A stretch of DNA of 64,000 bases, taken from Mesorhizobium sp. WSM4306. Lineage in GTDB: Bacteria; Pseudomonadota; Alphaproteobacteria; Rhizobiales; Rhizobiaceae. A program made the position numbers and the translations under genes. Position 1 is the first letter of the stretch. Each line of letters begins with the position of its first letter. The stretch is from positions 1 to 64,000 of the forward strand of contig NZ_VFTC01000004.1 of the NCBI RefSeq assembly GCF_007003975.1. The letters run 5' to 3'. Under the pieces are notes generated by a model. The model made no database searches. It saw only the letters and a program-made list of their open reading frames with translations, and was not told the origin of the DNA. This document shows, piece by piece, positions 34,543 through 43,246 of this stretch.

Positions 34543-35212
34543 ACTGGGCTCCGAGCGGCAGCAGCGCCAGGGCACGCTCAACCTTTCTGGCGAACCCGCC
34601 GGCCGACGGGAGCAGCAGGAAGTGCTCGGATCGAACCTCCCTAAAGCCTGCTTGTCGAAAGAGGGCCGCTGCTTTGGCCGCGTTGAGCAGGACCGCGTCT
34701 TGGTCGAACGGACACCGGGCCACCGCTAGACGCGTCAGCGGATTATAGGGATTGTGCTCGATGATGCAGGCGACCCCGCCTTGCCGCACGACGCGTCGCA
34801 TCTCGCGAAAAAAATCGAGCCAGGATGCGGGCGAAACATGATGAACAACACAACTGGCAAAAGCCAAGTCGAACACGCAATCGTCATAAGGCAGGCTTGT
34901 CGTGGTGCATGTTCTATAGACGACGCCCGGATTGTCCTCGCTGGCGCGCTGGATCGACCCTTGCGAGACGTCGCAGCCATCCAGGCGCTCGAATGCGCCG
35001 TCTAGATAAGGATGGAGCGAACCGACACCGCAGCCCACATCAAGCGCCCGCACCATGGCTCCCCGGCGACGAAGTCCTCGCTCGGCGACTAGGCGCCGCA
35101 GCAGGTCGGCCTTTGCGGCCAAAAAGAAATCATGCTTGAGTCCGGAAAAGCGGATCGACCCATCGATCGTCTCTGGATAACTGGATCTATAGCTGTCGAA
35201 GAGTTCGGACAC
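34520..35212 (-). CDS. SAM-dependent methyltransferase (Methyltransf_11 type) in the gtr-like operon
   Basis: The protein contains ALDVGCGVGSLHPYLDGAFE (motif I), the loop DLAFASCVVHHV (motif IV region) and EMRRVVRQGGVACIIEHNPY (post-motif strand), like ubiquinone/biotin-type class I methyltransferases. GTG 35212 is preferred (GGAG upstream, 26-base overlap with the GT2 gene). The ATG at 35272 would overlap by 86. Context suggests that it methylates the sugar or lipid carrier handled by the neighbouring GT2 and GtrA proteins. Confidence 0.83.
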   Translation of the reverse strand: MSELFDSYRSSYPETIDGSIRFSGLKHDFFLAAKADLLRRLVAERGLRRRGAMVRALDVGCGVGSLHPYLDGAFERLDGCDVSQGSIQRASEDNPGVVYRTCTTTSLPYDDCVFDLAFASCVVHHVSPASWLDFFREMRRVVRQGGVACIIEHNPYNPLTRLAVARCPFDQDAVLLNAAKAAALFRQAGFREVRSEHFLLLPSAGGFARKVERALALLPLGAQYACSGRG

Positions 35213-36254
35213 TGGGAGCGACTCCGTTCTTGGGCTTGCGAAATGATCTCCGGCGCCCATCAGCGATGGCACGCACCGGCTCGTCGAAGCCGGTAAGCCG
35301 ATTGATCACGTAAAGAGGGCGGCGCTTCACCTCGGCGTGGATGCTACCGACATAGAGGCCGACCACGCCGGTCATGAAAAGATTGATGCCACACAGGAAC
35401 GATACGATCACCACGGTGGACGTCCAGCCGGCAATGACGCCGGTTTCAAAAATCCAGGCGAACACGGCATAAGCGCCAAAAGTCAGCGCAAGTGCGGAAA
35501 TGGCCGATCCGCCCCAAAGCGCAAAGTGGAGCGGCTTTTCTGAGAAGCTGACAACGGCGTGGACGGCAAGGTGCATCATCTTCCAGAAAGGGTATTTGGT
35601 CTGGCCGATGGTCCTCGGGGGGCGTTCGAATGGCACCGCCGCTTGCTTGAATCCCATCCAGCCGAACATGCCCCTGACGAAGCGATCATGTTCAGGCATG
35701 TGTCTGAAGACATCCAGCGCATGGCGGCCGACTAGGCGGAAGTCCCCGACGTTGCGCGGGATGTTGACCGGCGTCATCTTCTCTAGGAAACGGTAGAAAA
35801 GATCGGCGCTAAGCCGCTTGAACCAGGATTCGCCCTCGCGCTTGACACGGCGGGCATAAACGATCTCGAAACCTTCCTTCCACTTTGTCACGAGATCAAG
35901 AACGACCTCCGGTGGATCTTGCAGGTCGGCATCCATGACGATGATGGCATCCCCCGCAGCAGCATCCATGCCGGCCGTGATCGCAATCTGGTGTCCGAAA
36001 TTGCGGGAAAGCTCGATGAGCCGGAAGCGAGGCTCGGCGGTGACCACCCGCCGAAGGTATTTGACGCTGCCGTCATGACTACCGTCATCGACAAAAATCA
36101 CCTCGGTCTCTCCGTCCAGCCGACTGATCAGTGACCTGATCCGTTCGATCAGTCGCGGCAGCACTTGTTCTTCATTATATATCGGCAGGACCAGCGAGTA
36201 CCGCGGCGACGCGTTCACTCCCGTCCCGACGCTTTGGATCACAGAGGCTCGCAT
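35187..36254 (-). CDS. Glycosyltransferase family 2, polyprenyl-phosphate sugar synthase (GtrB/DPM1-like)
   Basis: The 355-residue enzyme has a GT-A domain (YSLVLPIYNEEQVLPRLIER, VIFVDDGSHDGS, and IIVMDADLQDPPEVV with the DxD metal site), a KYPFWKM juxtamembrane stretch and two C-terminal transmembrane helices. This is the architecture of GtrB and ArnC, which transfer hexose or aminosugar from a nucleotide onto undecaprenyl phosphate. It leads the operon with the methyltransferase and GtrA. Confidence 0.92.
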   Translation of the reverse strand: MRASVIQSVGTGVNASPRYSLVLPIYNEEQVLPRLIERIRSLISRLDGETEVIFVDDGSHDGSVKYLRRVVTAEPRFRLIELSRNFGHQIAITAGMDAAAGDAIIVMDADLQDPPEVVLDLVTKWKEGFEIVYARRVKREGESWFKRLSADLFYRFLEKMTPVNIPRNVGDFRLVGRHALDVFRHMPEHDRFVRGMFGWMGFKQAAVPFERPPRTIGQTKYPFWKMMHLAVHAVVSFSEKPLHFALWGGSAISALALTFGAYAVFAWIFETGVIAGWTSTVVIVSFLCGINLFMTGVVGLYVGSIHAEVKRRPLYVINRLTGFDEPVRAIADGRRRSFRKPKNGVAPSVRTLRQL

Positions 36255-36424
36255 GCAGATGAAAATGAAAGGCCCTCACCAAAGTTCCATAAGGTGTAGC
36301 TAATTTTAGAAAATATATATATGGCGGGGGAAAGACAGGCGCGCTGGTGGTACTTGCTCAAAACTCAATAGTCATATCAGCAGCCTCGTCGCGACCGCGA
36401 ACCGCCTGAGGCAACCACAAAATC

Positions 36425-36649
36425 TTAATCCGCGAGACCGCCGTCGCGATGTTCAACGGCATGAATGATCGCTTCATAAACGCTACCGATCTCTTCATCG
36501 ATCTCCTGAATTGGGATGCCTTCGAGGGCGGCGGCCCGCAGGGCCTGGTCTGCCATATCGGTTACAAGCCGGCCCGGGTCGTCGGTTGGCCCTTCCGGCA
36601 TATGTTCGGAAATCCATTTGTATAGAAAGTCGGCACCGCGGGTGCTCAT
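36425..36649 (-). CDS. DUF768 domain protein (copy D)
   Basis: The 74-residue product is a textbook DUF768: MSTRGADFLYKWISEHMPEG, a DDPGRLVTDMADQALRAA helix, then GIPIQEIDEEIGSVYEAII. It stands alone between the GT2 operon and the DUF6600 gene. No upstream gene overlaps its start. Confidence 0.8.
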   Translation of the reverse strand: MSTRGADFLYKWISEHMPEGPTDDPGRLVTDMADQALRAAALEGIPIQEIDEEIGSVYEAIIHAVEHRDGGLAD

Positions 36650-36903
36650 GGCAGTTTCTGGATAACGACCTCTGTCTGTTACCCATCCTAGGTTTGTCTC
36701 GGCAGATGTCAGGCCTTTCGAAATAGCCTCGGGCGCGAGGCGTCTCACCCTCTTCGGGTTGCATGTCTACCCTGTGTTCGTTGACGGGCGTCCGCGCTTC
36801 CAGCCGGTATGGCGGCAGCGAAGGAAAGTGGCGAGGGTTCGCAGCTTTTCGCGCATTGCCGTTCAGCGGCACCGCGATGGAATAATCGCGGTGCCGCGCA
36901 CAG

Positions 36904-38367
36904 CTAGCAGTTCGCGTCAGTCTGCGGATCGCACGCCTTGGTTTTTTGCTTCTGTGGCTTGGGCTTGGCCGCCTGCTCGGGCTCGGCCTGCTGCTGCTCG
37001 GCGGCGGGCTGCTTCTTGCCCTTCGGCTTCTCAGGCTTGGCCGCCTGCTCGGGCTCGGCCTGCTGCGGCTCGGCGGCGGGCTGCTTCTTGGCCTTTTTCT
37101 GAGGCTTCGCCGCCTGCTCGGGCTCGGCCTGCTGCTGCTCGGCGGCGGGTTGCTTCTTGGCCTTTTTCTGAGGCTTCGCCGCCTGCTCGGGCTCGGCCTG
37201 CTGCTGCTCGGCGGCGGGCTGCTCCTTGGCCTTTTTCTGAGGCTTCGCCGCCTGTTCCGGCTCGGCCTGCTGCTGCTCGGCGCCGGGCTGCTCCTTGGCC
37301 TTTTTCTGAGGCTTCGCCGCCTGCTCGGGCTCGGCCTGCTGCTGCTCGGCAGCGGGCTGCTTCTTGGCCTTTTTCTGAGGTTTGGTCGCCTGCTCGGGCT
37401 CGGCCTGCTGCTGCTCGGCAGCGGGCTGCTCTTTGGACTTTTGAGGCTTTGCCGCCTGGTTGGGCTCAGCCTGTTCGGTCGTGGCTGCGCCTTCGGTCGG
37501 CTTCGATTTCCTGCCAGCCTGAACCTGCTTCACCTCCTCGATGTCTTTCAGCTTAGCTGGTTTGGCCTTGGGATCGGCTTTCACCTCCCCCTCAAAGACA
37601 GCGACCGTATTGTTTTCCAGTTTGCCGGACTGCTCGAGCGCGTCGGTCTTGCTGACCTTGACGACAGGCACCTCCTTGTTCGTCTCCTTCTCGATCACAT
37701 CAACATCTATGACTTTGTTGATCACCACGTTGTTCTGGATCGTCACATCGCCAACTGGCTCGGCCGCCTCGACAATGCGCACAAATTCCGGCTCATCACG
37801 GATAACGACGACAGAAATGTCCACAGCAAGGAATTCGCGGGTGGGGACCACCACCCAATAATAATCCGGCGTCGTGTCGAAGGTCACCTCGATTGAAATC
37901 AAATCCGGATCACGGCGCGGCGGCAGCGGAGCCCAAATGATGTGCTCCCTGTCACGACGCCAACTCACCCATGCTGGCGCCCAGCGAGTTCCCGGAACCC
38001 AGTACCAGCCGATATCGTCGGCATAGCCCCATCGGCCGTAATGATACGTCGCCCAACCGAATGGCTCGTCTGATACCCAGAGCCACCCATACTGCTCGGT
38101 GTAGACCCAGTGGCCGAGGGTATACGGACGCCAACCGTCAGGTACATCAACCGGCACGAAAACGGTCCCCCCGTGATACGAAAGCCAATCGCCATGGGAA
38201 GACAAGTCTTCGTAGAATGTGCTGATCGAAACCTCAGTGGCAGCCCTGGCCTCGGACACAAGCGACAAGGGCGCAATCTGGTTGGGAATATCGACGATCG
38301 TGAGCAAACAGGCGGCTGCGCCGCCCAGCATCAGTCGGACAGCATTTTGCGCAAGGACGCGTTTCAT
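36904..38367 (-). CDS. Secreted DUF6600-type Trp/Tyr-rich protein with 23-residue repeat tail
   Basis: The 487-residue protein has a signal peptide (cleavage likely after SEARA). A Trp/Tyr/Gly-rich domain (about 45-150) follows with the recurring pattern GWLWVSDEPFGWATYHYGRW, GWYWVPGTRWAPAWVSWRRD and APLPPRR, typical of DUF6600 proteins. A middle acidic region precedes about seven tandem units of 22-24 residues (AKPQKKAKKQPAAEQQQAEP then EQA) and a short Cys-containing tail. The charged repeat tail may be a spacer or polysaccharide-binding arm. GGAGGA precedes the ATG. Monocistronic. Confidence 0.82.
   Translation of the reverse strand: MKRVLAQNAVRLMLGGAAACLLTIVDIPNQIAPLSLVSEARAATEVSISTFYEDLSSHGDWLSYHGGTVFVPVDVPDGWRPYTLGHWVYTEQYGWLWVSDEPFGWATYHYGRWGYADDIGWYWVPGTRWAPAWVSWRRDREHIIWAPLPPRRDPDLISIEVTFDTTPDYYWVVVPTREFLAVDISVVVIRDEPEFVRIVEAAEPVGDVTIQNNVVINKVIDVDVIEKETNKEVPVVKVSKTDALEQSGKLENNTVAVFEGEVKADPKAKPAKLKDIEEVKQVQAGRKSKPTEGAATTEQAEPNQAAKPQKSKEQPAAEQQQAEPEQATKPQKKAKKQPAAEQQQAEPEQAAKPQKKAKEQPGAEQQQAEPEQAAKPQKKAKEQPAAEQQQAEPEQAAKPQKKAKKQPAAEQQQAEPEQAAKPQKKAKKQPAAEPQQAEPEQAAKPEKPKGKKQPAAEQQQAEPEQAAKPKPQKQKTKACDPQTDANC
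36940..37450. repeat. Tandem 66-72 bp coding repeats in the DUF6600 gene
   Basis: About seven near-identical units (ggcttcgccgcctgctcggg...ctgctcggc) encode the AKPQKKAK-QPAAEQQQAEPEQA repeat. Unit length is a multiple of three throughout, so copy number can change without breaking the frame. Neighbouring units differ by only a few bases. Confidence 0.9.
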
Positions 38368-38868
38368 AGCTTCCTCCGAAACAGACGCCCTTCATCTTAG
38401 AAAACTCGCTGGCTGTCGGATTGTTCCACGTTGCGAACGTTTGCCGACATCCACAACGGCTGGGCGTCGCACAATGATACTAGCAATCAATAGAGGGGTG
38501 AACCTGGTCATCACCGCCGTCACAAATGCGCGCCGAAGACGCAATGCAACGGGATGCGATGCACTCAAAGGATACCAGCGTCGCGCTGTGGCTCTTATGC
38601 CACTGCGCAGGCAGTTCCATCCGGCTAGGCATCGTTGCGCTGGGTCGGATGAACGAATGGCTGGTTTCGGGGAAACCGCAGGCGCTCGCGAGTGGCTTAG
38701 ATGAGCGCCCTCCAGACAGGCAGCTTTGGGGCCGGAGAACGAACTCGCTGCGCGGGATGGGCGCGTGGGGTGAGGTAGAGATCTCGCGCGCGCATTGGGG
38801 GTGGTTCGGCAGCGGCAAAGCATCACGGGCTTCTTCAACAAGGAGCCTGACCATGCCCTACCCTGTTA
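38368..38868. other. Gene-poor stretch before the recombinase remnant
   Basis: Open frames on both strands overlap each other and lack ribosome sites or motifs. The segment probably contains the promoter of the DUF6600 gene at its left edge and the damaged start of the IS91-type element at its right edge. Confidence 0.4.
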
Positions 38869-40084
38869 TTGATGCACATATCAGTCCACTTCGCAGTGGT
38901 GAATATGCGGCGTTTCTCACGGGAGACGCAGCGCAACTATCTCCGCGACATCGGACGCCTGGCGACGTTCCTCGGACGTTCACCAGACACAGCGACCACC
39001 GGCGACCTGCGCCGGTTCCAGATCGAGCAGCAGGAGGACGGTGTTCCCGTGCCGACCATGGACAGCATCGTGCCGGCGTTGCGCTTCTTCTTCACGCATA
39101 CGGTCGATCGTCCCGATCTGGCGCGCAAACTCGTTCGTCTGGCGCACCCGCGCAAGCTGCCGGTGGTGCTGAGCCGCGACGAGGTCGCCCGGCACCAGGC
39201 CGCGCTGTCGGTCGCTTATGGCGCGGGCCTGCGCGTGGCGGAGGTATCGACGCTGAAGGTCGCCGACGTCGACAGCGAGCGCATGCTGCTGCGCGTCGAG
39301 CGCGGCAAAGGTGGGCGATATCGCAACGCCATGTTGTCAGAGGACCTGCTCGCGCTGCTGCGCCAGTGGTGGAAGGTCGGGCGGCAGCAGGGCGTGATGA
39401 ACCGCGACGGCTGGCTGTTTCCGGGGCAGCATCCGATGAAGCCGATCAGCACGCGGCAGCTCTATCGCGTGGTCGTCGAGGCGGCCCAGGCCGCCGACAT
39501 CGCCAAGCGGGTCGGGCCGCACACGCTGCGTCACAGCTTCGCCACCCACCTGCTGGAGGACGGCACCGACATCCGCATCATCCAGGTCCTGCTCGGGCAC
39601 GCCAAGCTCGCCTTCTTCGGCGCAATTGCTCATCTCGCGGAACGGCGGGCATTCCTGCGCCAGCTGTCGCCGGTTCCGGAGGAAGCGCTGGGTGGTCTAC
39701 GCCAAGGCGCCTTTCGCCGGCCCGGAAGCGGTGCTCGCCTACCTGTCGCGCTACACGCACCGGGTCGCGATCTCGAACAGCCGCCTCAGCCGCCTCGACG
39801 AGAGCGGCGTCACCTTCCGCTATAAGGACTATCGTCGCGACGGCATCAACCGGCAGCAGGTCATGACGCTTGCGACCGACGAGTTCATCCGCCGCTTCCT
39901 GCGCCATGTCCTGCCGCACGGCTTCCATCGCATTCGCCATTACGGCCTGCTCGCCGGCTCCGCCCGCAAGGCCAGCCTCGCACGACCACGGGAACTGCTG
40001 AACGTCGCTGCACCGTCCGACGATGACACCACGGACGAACCGGACAACTTCCGCCCGCCATGTCCTGCTGTGGCGGCCGCATGA
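38869..40084 (+). pseudogene. Tyrosine recombinase/IS91 transposase fusion, frameshifted
   Basis: Residues 1-245 are a phage-type integrase: N-terminal SRETQRNYLRDIGRLATFLG, catalytic ALSVAYGAGLRVAEVSTLKV with its Arg, and GPHTLRHSFATHLLEDGTDI then LLGHAKL. About ten residues are missing after LSRDEVAR. The catalytic Tyr is absent because the sequence changes after GHAKL to transposase (FFGAIAHLAERRAFLRQ). A frameshift near 39680 then moves to the frame with VVYAKAPFAGPEAVLAYLSR, YTHRVAISNSRL and the transposase C-terminus, ending at 40084. Neither enzyme can be functional. Confidence 0.8.
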
Positions 40085-40463
40085 TCATCATCGAGACCTT
40101 CGAACGATGGAGGCAGCCGCGCGGACCACCGGGCGCAACCACGACGAACCGGGAGAACTCTCCATGAACTGGCATGGCATGCTCCAGCCTTCAGCCGCAG
40201 GCACTCAGCCTGCGGCAACGGATCAACGCACGTCCTTAGTGATTATCGGCTCCGACAGAGCCGCGCCCAGCCGCCAACCGTCCCGACAACACCGCGCGGC
40301 GGCGCAACGAAGCGGTCTGTCCGCATCCATCCCGGAGCTTCCCGGCGGCGGTCGCGCCATCGCCGACATCTGCCGAAATCCGAAATCCCCATAGCCATCG
40401 AATGTGGCCCGCGGGTTCCTTCCTCGGGGACTTTCGTACGGCTACCGGCACCCGAAACTCTTC
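38869..40463 (+). mobile_element. IS91-type element remnant: recombinase joined to transposase tail
   Basis: The segment holds a tyrosine recombinase that runs without a stop into the C-terminal part of an IS91/IS801-type transposase, then a non-coding end (40085-40463). That end has a perfect 8-bp hairpin (40194-40201 with 40209-40216). The end is shared, inverted, with 21102-21494. In intact elements the recombinase and the transposase are separate neighbouring genes, so an internal deletion has fused them. Confidence 0.75.
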
Positions 40464-40634
40464 ACGAGACCGGACGGTCCGCTCGCAGATCGGAACTGCG
40501 GTAAGCTGCCGAGCAATAGATTTCAAACTGATCCACTACCCAAGCCCATTCGCCTTGCGGTTTGAACCGAGACCTGAAAGGATCGAAGCGAGCCAGATGC
40601 GGGAGCACATCTTTGGCTGTGGGAGCACGCCAGC

Positions 40635-42554
40635 GTGGTGACCACTCGAGCGGAGCGGCGACTAGCGGCCATTCTGGCCGCCGACATCGTCGGCTACTCG
40701 CGCCTCATGGAAACCGACGAGGCGGCGACGCTCGCAGCGATCAAGTCGCTCCGAGCGGAGGTGATCGATCCGCTACTCAACGAGCATAAGGGACGCGTCG
40801 TCAAGCTCATGGGCGATGGCGCCCTGGTTCAGTTCCACTCGGTCGTCGATGCCGTTGCTTGCGCCGTGGCCATTCAGACCAGAGTCGCCGCGCATCAGAG
40901 CGAGGCTCGTGCTGAGCGCCGCATAGTATTTCGTATCGGCATCAATCTCGGCGACGTGGTGGTCGAAGGCGATGATCTCTTCGGCGACGGCGTGAACGTG
41001 GCGGCGCGCCTTGAGCAGCTATGCCCGCCGGGCGGCGTTCTAATCTCGGGAACCGCGTACGATCACATGAAGGGCAAGCTCAGCCTGCCAATCGACTTCG
41101 CTGGCGCTCAAAAGGTCAAGAATATCACCGAGCCGGTTCGCACCTACAGCGTCAGAATGCAAGGGGTAAAGCGTGGGTGGAGCCTGCGCACTCGCCGCAT
41201 CCGGCGCTTTCTGCCGAGGGCGGCTGCATCCCTTGTTTTGCTTGCGTTTGCGGCTGCTGGAGCTTGGTGGTGGCTGCGGCCGGTTGATACTGCCATCGCG
41301 AAGCCATCCATAGCAGTTCTGCCCTTCAGCAATTATGGCGGCGACGAGACCACCGGGCGCCTCGCGGACGGCCTCACCGAGGACATCATCACCGACCTCG
41401 CGCGTTTTCCCGAGTTCGAGGTCGTCGCCCGCAATTCGACCGAAGTCTACAAGGGTAAGCAGGTGGACGTCCGCCAAGTCGCCGCTGCGCTACACGTCGG
41501 ATATGTGCTCGAAGGTTCCGTCCAGCGCCAGGTCAGCCGTGTGCGGATCAATGCGCAGCTGATCGAGGCGGCGTCCGGCAACCATCTGTGGTCGGAGCGT
41601 TGGGACCGGCCGGATGAAGACGTGTTCGCTGTCCAAACCGAGATTTCCGAGCAAGTCACCAACCGGCTCGGTGGCGGCGAAGGGCTGATCCAGGGCGCCG
41701 GGCGGGCCGCGGCCAAACGCAAGCGGCCGGAAAACCTGAACGCCTACGAATTCTATCTGCTCGGCACCGAGAAGCTTGCGCAGATTAATAAGGCGGATAT
41801 TGAGGAGGCCGTCAAGCTGCTCACTCGCGCTGTCGAGCTGGACCCCGGGCTTGCCCGCGCGTGGGTCGAGCTTTATCATTCTCACAGCCTGTTGGCGAGC
41901 TTCGGCGTCAACCCTGAGAGCGAGCGGAAGGCGGCGATCGAAGCAGCGGAGCGCGCGGTGCGGCTTGATCCGAGCGACGCCGAGGCGCATGCCGTGCTTG
42001 GCATGAGCTTTGGCGAGAGGGGCGACATGGCGCGCGCCAAAGCTGAGCTGGACACGGCGTTGAGCATGGCTCCGGGTTCAGCTGAAATCCTGACCTTCTA
42101 TATCGGCTGGGCACCAACCTTCGGGGAACCCGAACGCGGCGTGGAACTGATCGACCGAGTGATCCGACTCGATCCGAACTACCCATTGTGGACTACAAAC
42201 TTCTTCTCCTATGCCTACTTCATGGCCGGCCGCTATGAAGATGCGCTGAAAATGCAGGCGCGCATGACACCCGAAACCTACAACCTCTCCAAGTGGTCGA
42301 TGCGGTGCGGTTCGTTCGCCGCCCTTGGTCGAACGGAAGACACGAAAGCCTGTGTCGCAGAGGCGCTCAAACGCTTCCCGGACCTGACCATCGAAGCCAT
42401 GGCCAACGAGCCGGGCTACAGCGACGCCGAGCACCTGCGTTTCACCGAGACCATGCGCAAGGCCGGCTTCCCGGCCTGTGCGAGCCCTGAGGCGCTGGGG
42501 AAATTCGCCAAGCCTCAGCGACTGCCGGAATGCGAGAAGGGGGCTGCCAACTAG
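40635..42554 (+). CDS. Class III adenylate cyclase with TolB-like and TPR domains
   Basis: The 639-residue protein has a cyclase homology domain (about 8-170: AAILAADIVGYSRLMETDEA with a metal Asp; KLMGDGALVQF with the second; GDGVNVAARLEQLCPPGGVL). A transmembrane helix follows (about 193-215). The periplasmic-side region has the TolB-N-like motif SIAVLPFSNYGGDETTGRLA and then helical TPRs (about 370-600). Rhizobia have many such cyclases making cAMP in response to envelope signals. The GTG at 40635 has GGGAG upstream. Its 3' end lies 27 bases from a cut-off DUF768 gene. Confidence 0.92.
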   Translation: MVTTRAERRLAAILAADIVGYSRLMETDEAATLAAIKSLRAEVIDPLLNEHKGRVVKLMGDGALVQFHSVVDAVACAVAIQTRVAAHQSEARAERRIVFRIGINLGDVVVEGDDLFGDGVNVAARLEQLCPPGGVLISGTAYDHMKGKLSLPIDFAGAQKVKNITEPVRTYSVRMQGVKRGWSLRTRRIRRFLPRAAASLVLLAFAAAGAWWWLRPVDTAIAKPSIAVLPFSNYGGDETTGRLADGLTEDIITDLARFPEFEVVARNSTEVYKGKQVDVRQVAAALHVGYVLEGSVQRQVSRVRINAQLIEAASGNHLWSERWDRPDEDVFAVQTEISEQVTNRLGGGEGLIQGAGRAAAKRKRPENLNAYEFYLLGTEKLAQINKADIEEAVKLLTRAVELDPGLARAWVELYHSHSLLASFGVNPESERKAAIEAAERAVRLDPSDAEAHAVLGMSFGERGDMARAKAELDTALSMAPGSAEILTFYIGWAPTFGEPERGVELIDRVIRLDPNYPLWTTNFFSYAYFMAGRYEDALKMQARMTPETYNLSKWSMRCGSFAALGRTEDTKACVAEALKRFPDLTIEAMANEPGYSDAEHLRFTETMRKAGFPACASPEALGKFAKPQRLPECEKGAAN

Positions 42555-42560
42555 ACTGTG

Positions 42561-42727
42561 AAACCTGCGGGCGCGCTTGCTCATCTTGAGAGAATTTCAT
42601 CGGAGCCGATTTGTTCATGAAGGGGTTCAGACGGCTGGCACCTCACGGACCTTGCGTCCTTTTGCGCCTGCACGCCGTACATCCAGGCGTAGGTCGTGCG
42701 CTCCTGGTCCTTCTTCGCAACCGGCAT
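42561..42727 (-). pseudogene. Truncated gene pair: 48-residue fragment plus DUF768 stub
   Basis: The upstream frame (42727 to 42581) reads MPVAKKDQERTTYAWMYGVQ to EQIGSDEILSR and ends in ATGA. That ATG starts a DUF768 gene (MSKRARRF) which is cut off after eight codons, where sequence shared with copy B (22192) stops. The remainder of the DUF768 gene is missing at the junction with the adenylate cyclase gene. The fragment MPVAKK is open further upstream and may be the end of a longer lost gene. Confidence 0.6.
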
Positions 42728-42750
42728 CAGCTGGGCCCTCTGCGTCGCGC

Positions 42751-42942
42751 CTAGAGCCGCACGAACCTATTCAGCCCTAGACGCATCCTCTGGCCTTCCG
42801 CATAGGACAGCGCATATTCTTCTACTTCAAATGATCGGGTAAGTTCTTGGTCGTTTTCGGTGACCCGGACGACCCATTCGCCAGAGACTTCAGCCACTTC
42901 GACACGAGTCGACACATTCCTGAATGGAACCACGTTATCCAT
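42751..42942 (-). CDS. Small hypothetical protein, 63 residues
   Basis: The start has GGGAGG seven bases upstream and a good sigma-70-like promoter at 42980-43009. The product (MDNVVPFRNVSTRVEVAEVS, VRVTENDQELTRSFEVEEYA) is beta-rich with a basic C-terminus. No family recognised, but the expression signals are convincing. Confidence 0.68.
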   Translation of the reverse strand: MDNVVPFRNVSTRVEVAEVSGEWVVRVTENDQELTRSFEVEEYALSYAEGQRMRLGLNRFVRL

Positions 42943-42979
42943 CGCATGCCTCCCTACGAAAGCAATGGCAACGTCGAAT

Positions 42980-43009
42980 TTTATAAGAGTGGCTAGCGGC
43001 GGTTTTCAA
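42980..43009 (-). promoter_or_regulatory. Sigma-70-type promoter for the 42751-42942 gene
   Basis: On the minus strand TTGAAA (43009-43004) and TATAAA (42985-42980) are separated by 18 bases. The -10 box lies 37 bases before the start codon of the small gene. Confidence 0.5.
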
Positions 43010-43053
43010 TATCAAAAGTGGGGAGCCCGAGCCGCTCCCTGCCATCCGAGTTC

Positions 43054-43246
43054 CTAGCGCAACCCCTGCATAATGGTTTCGAAAATCAGGCCAATTTCTT
43101 CATCGATCTCCTGCCCCGGAATGCCTTGGGTTTTCGCCTCCCGCTCCGCGTCCACTGCCATATCGATAAGACCGGGTCGACAATCGCATCGTCAGGCAAA
43201 GGTCTGATATCCAATGATAGAGAAAATCACTCCCGCGCTTGCTCAT
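43054..43246 (-). pseudogene. DUF768 gene with two frameshifts (copy E)
   Basis: Read across frames the product is MSKRGSDFLYHWISD, then LPDDAIVDPVL, then MAVDAEREAKTQGIPGQEID followed by EEIGLIFETIMQGLR: a complete DUF768. Two shifts, near 43195 and 43165, break it, and the total length (193 bases) is not a multiple of three. Its ATG lies in the stop codon of the DNA ligase gene (ATGA, 43243-43246), so it was once translationally coupled to the ligase. Confidence 0.75.

Noticed and set aside
36940..37450. Regular 69-bp periodic repeats considered as a CRISPR array
   Set aside because: The units are contiguous, in-frame coding repeats without unique spacers, and no cas genes are near.
36946..37896. 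Long plus-strand open frame of 316 codons rich in Leu/Gly (LGLGRLLGLGLLLLGGGLLL)
   Set aside because: It is the antisense shadow of the charged repeat tail of the DUF6600 gene. The minus strand has a signal peptide, a known domain and a ribosome site.
38526..39866. Plus-strand frame of 446 codons overlapping the recombinase
   Set aside because: It is the +1 shadow of the recombinase/transposase frame, Arg- and Ala-rich without motifs.
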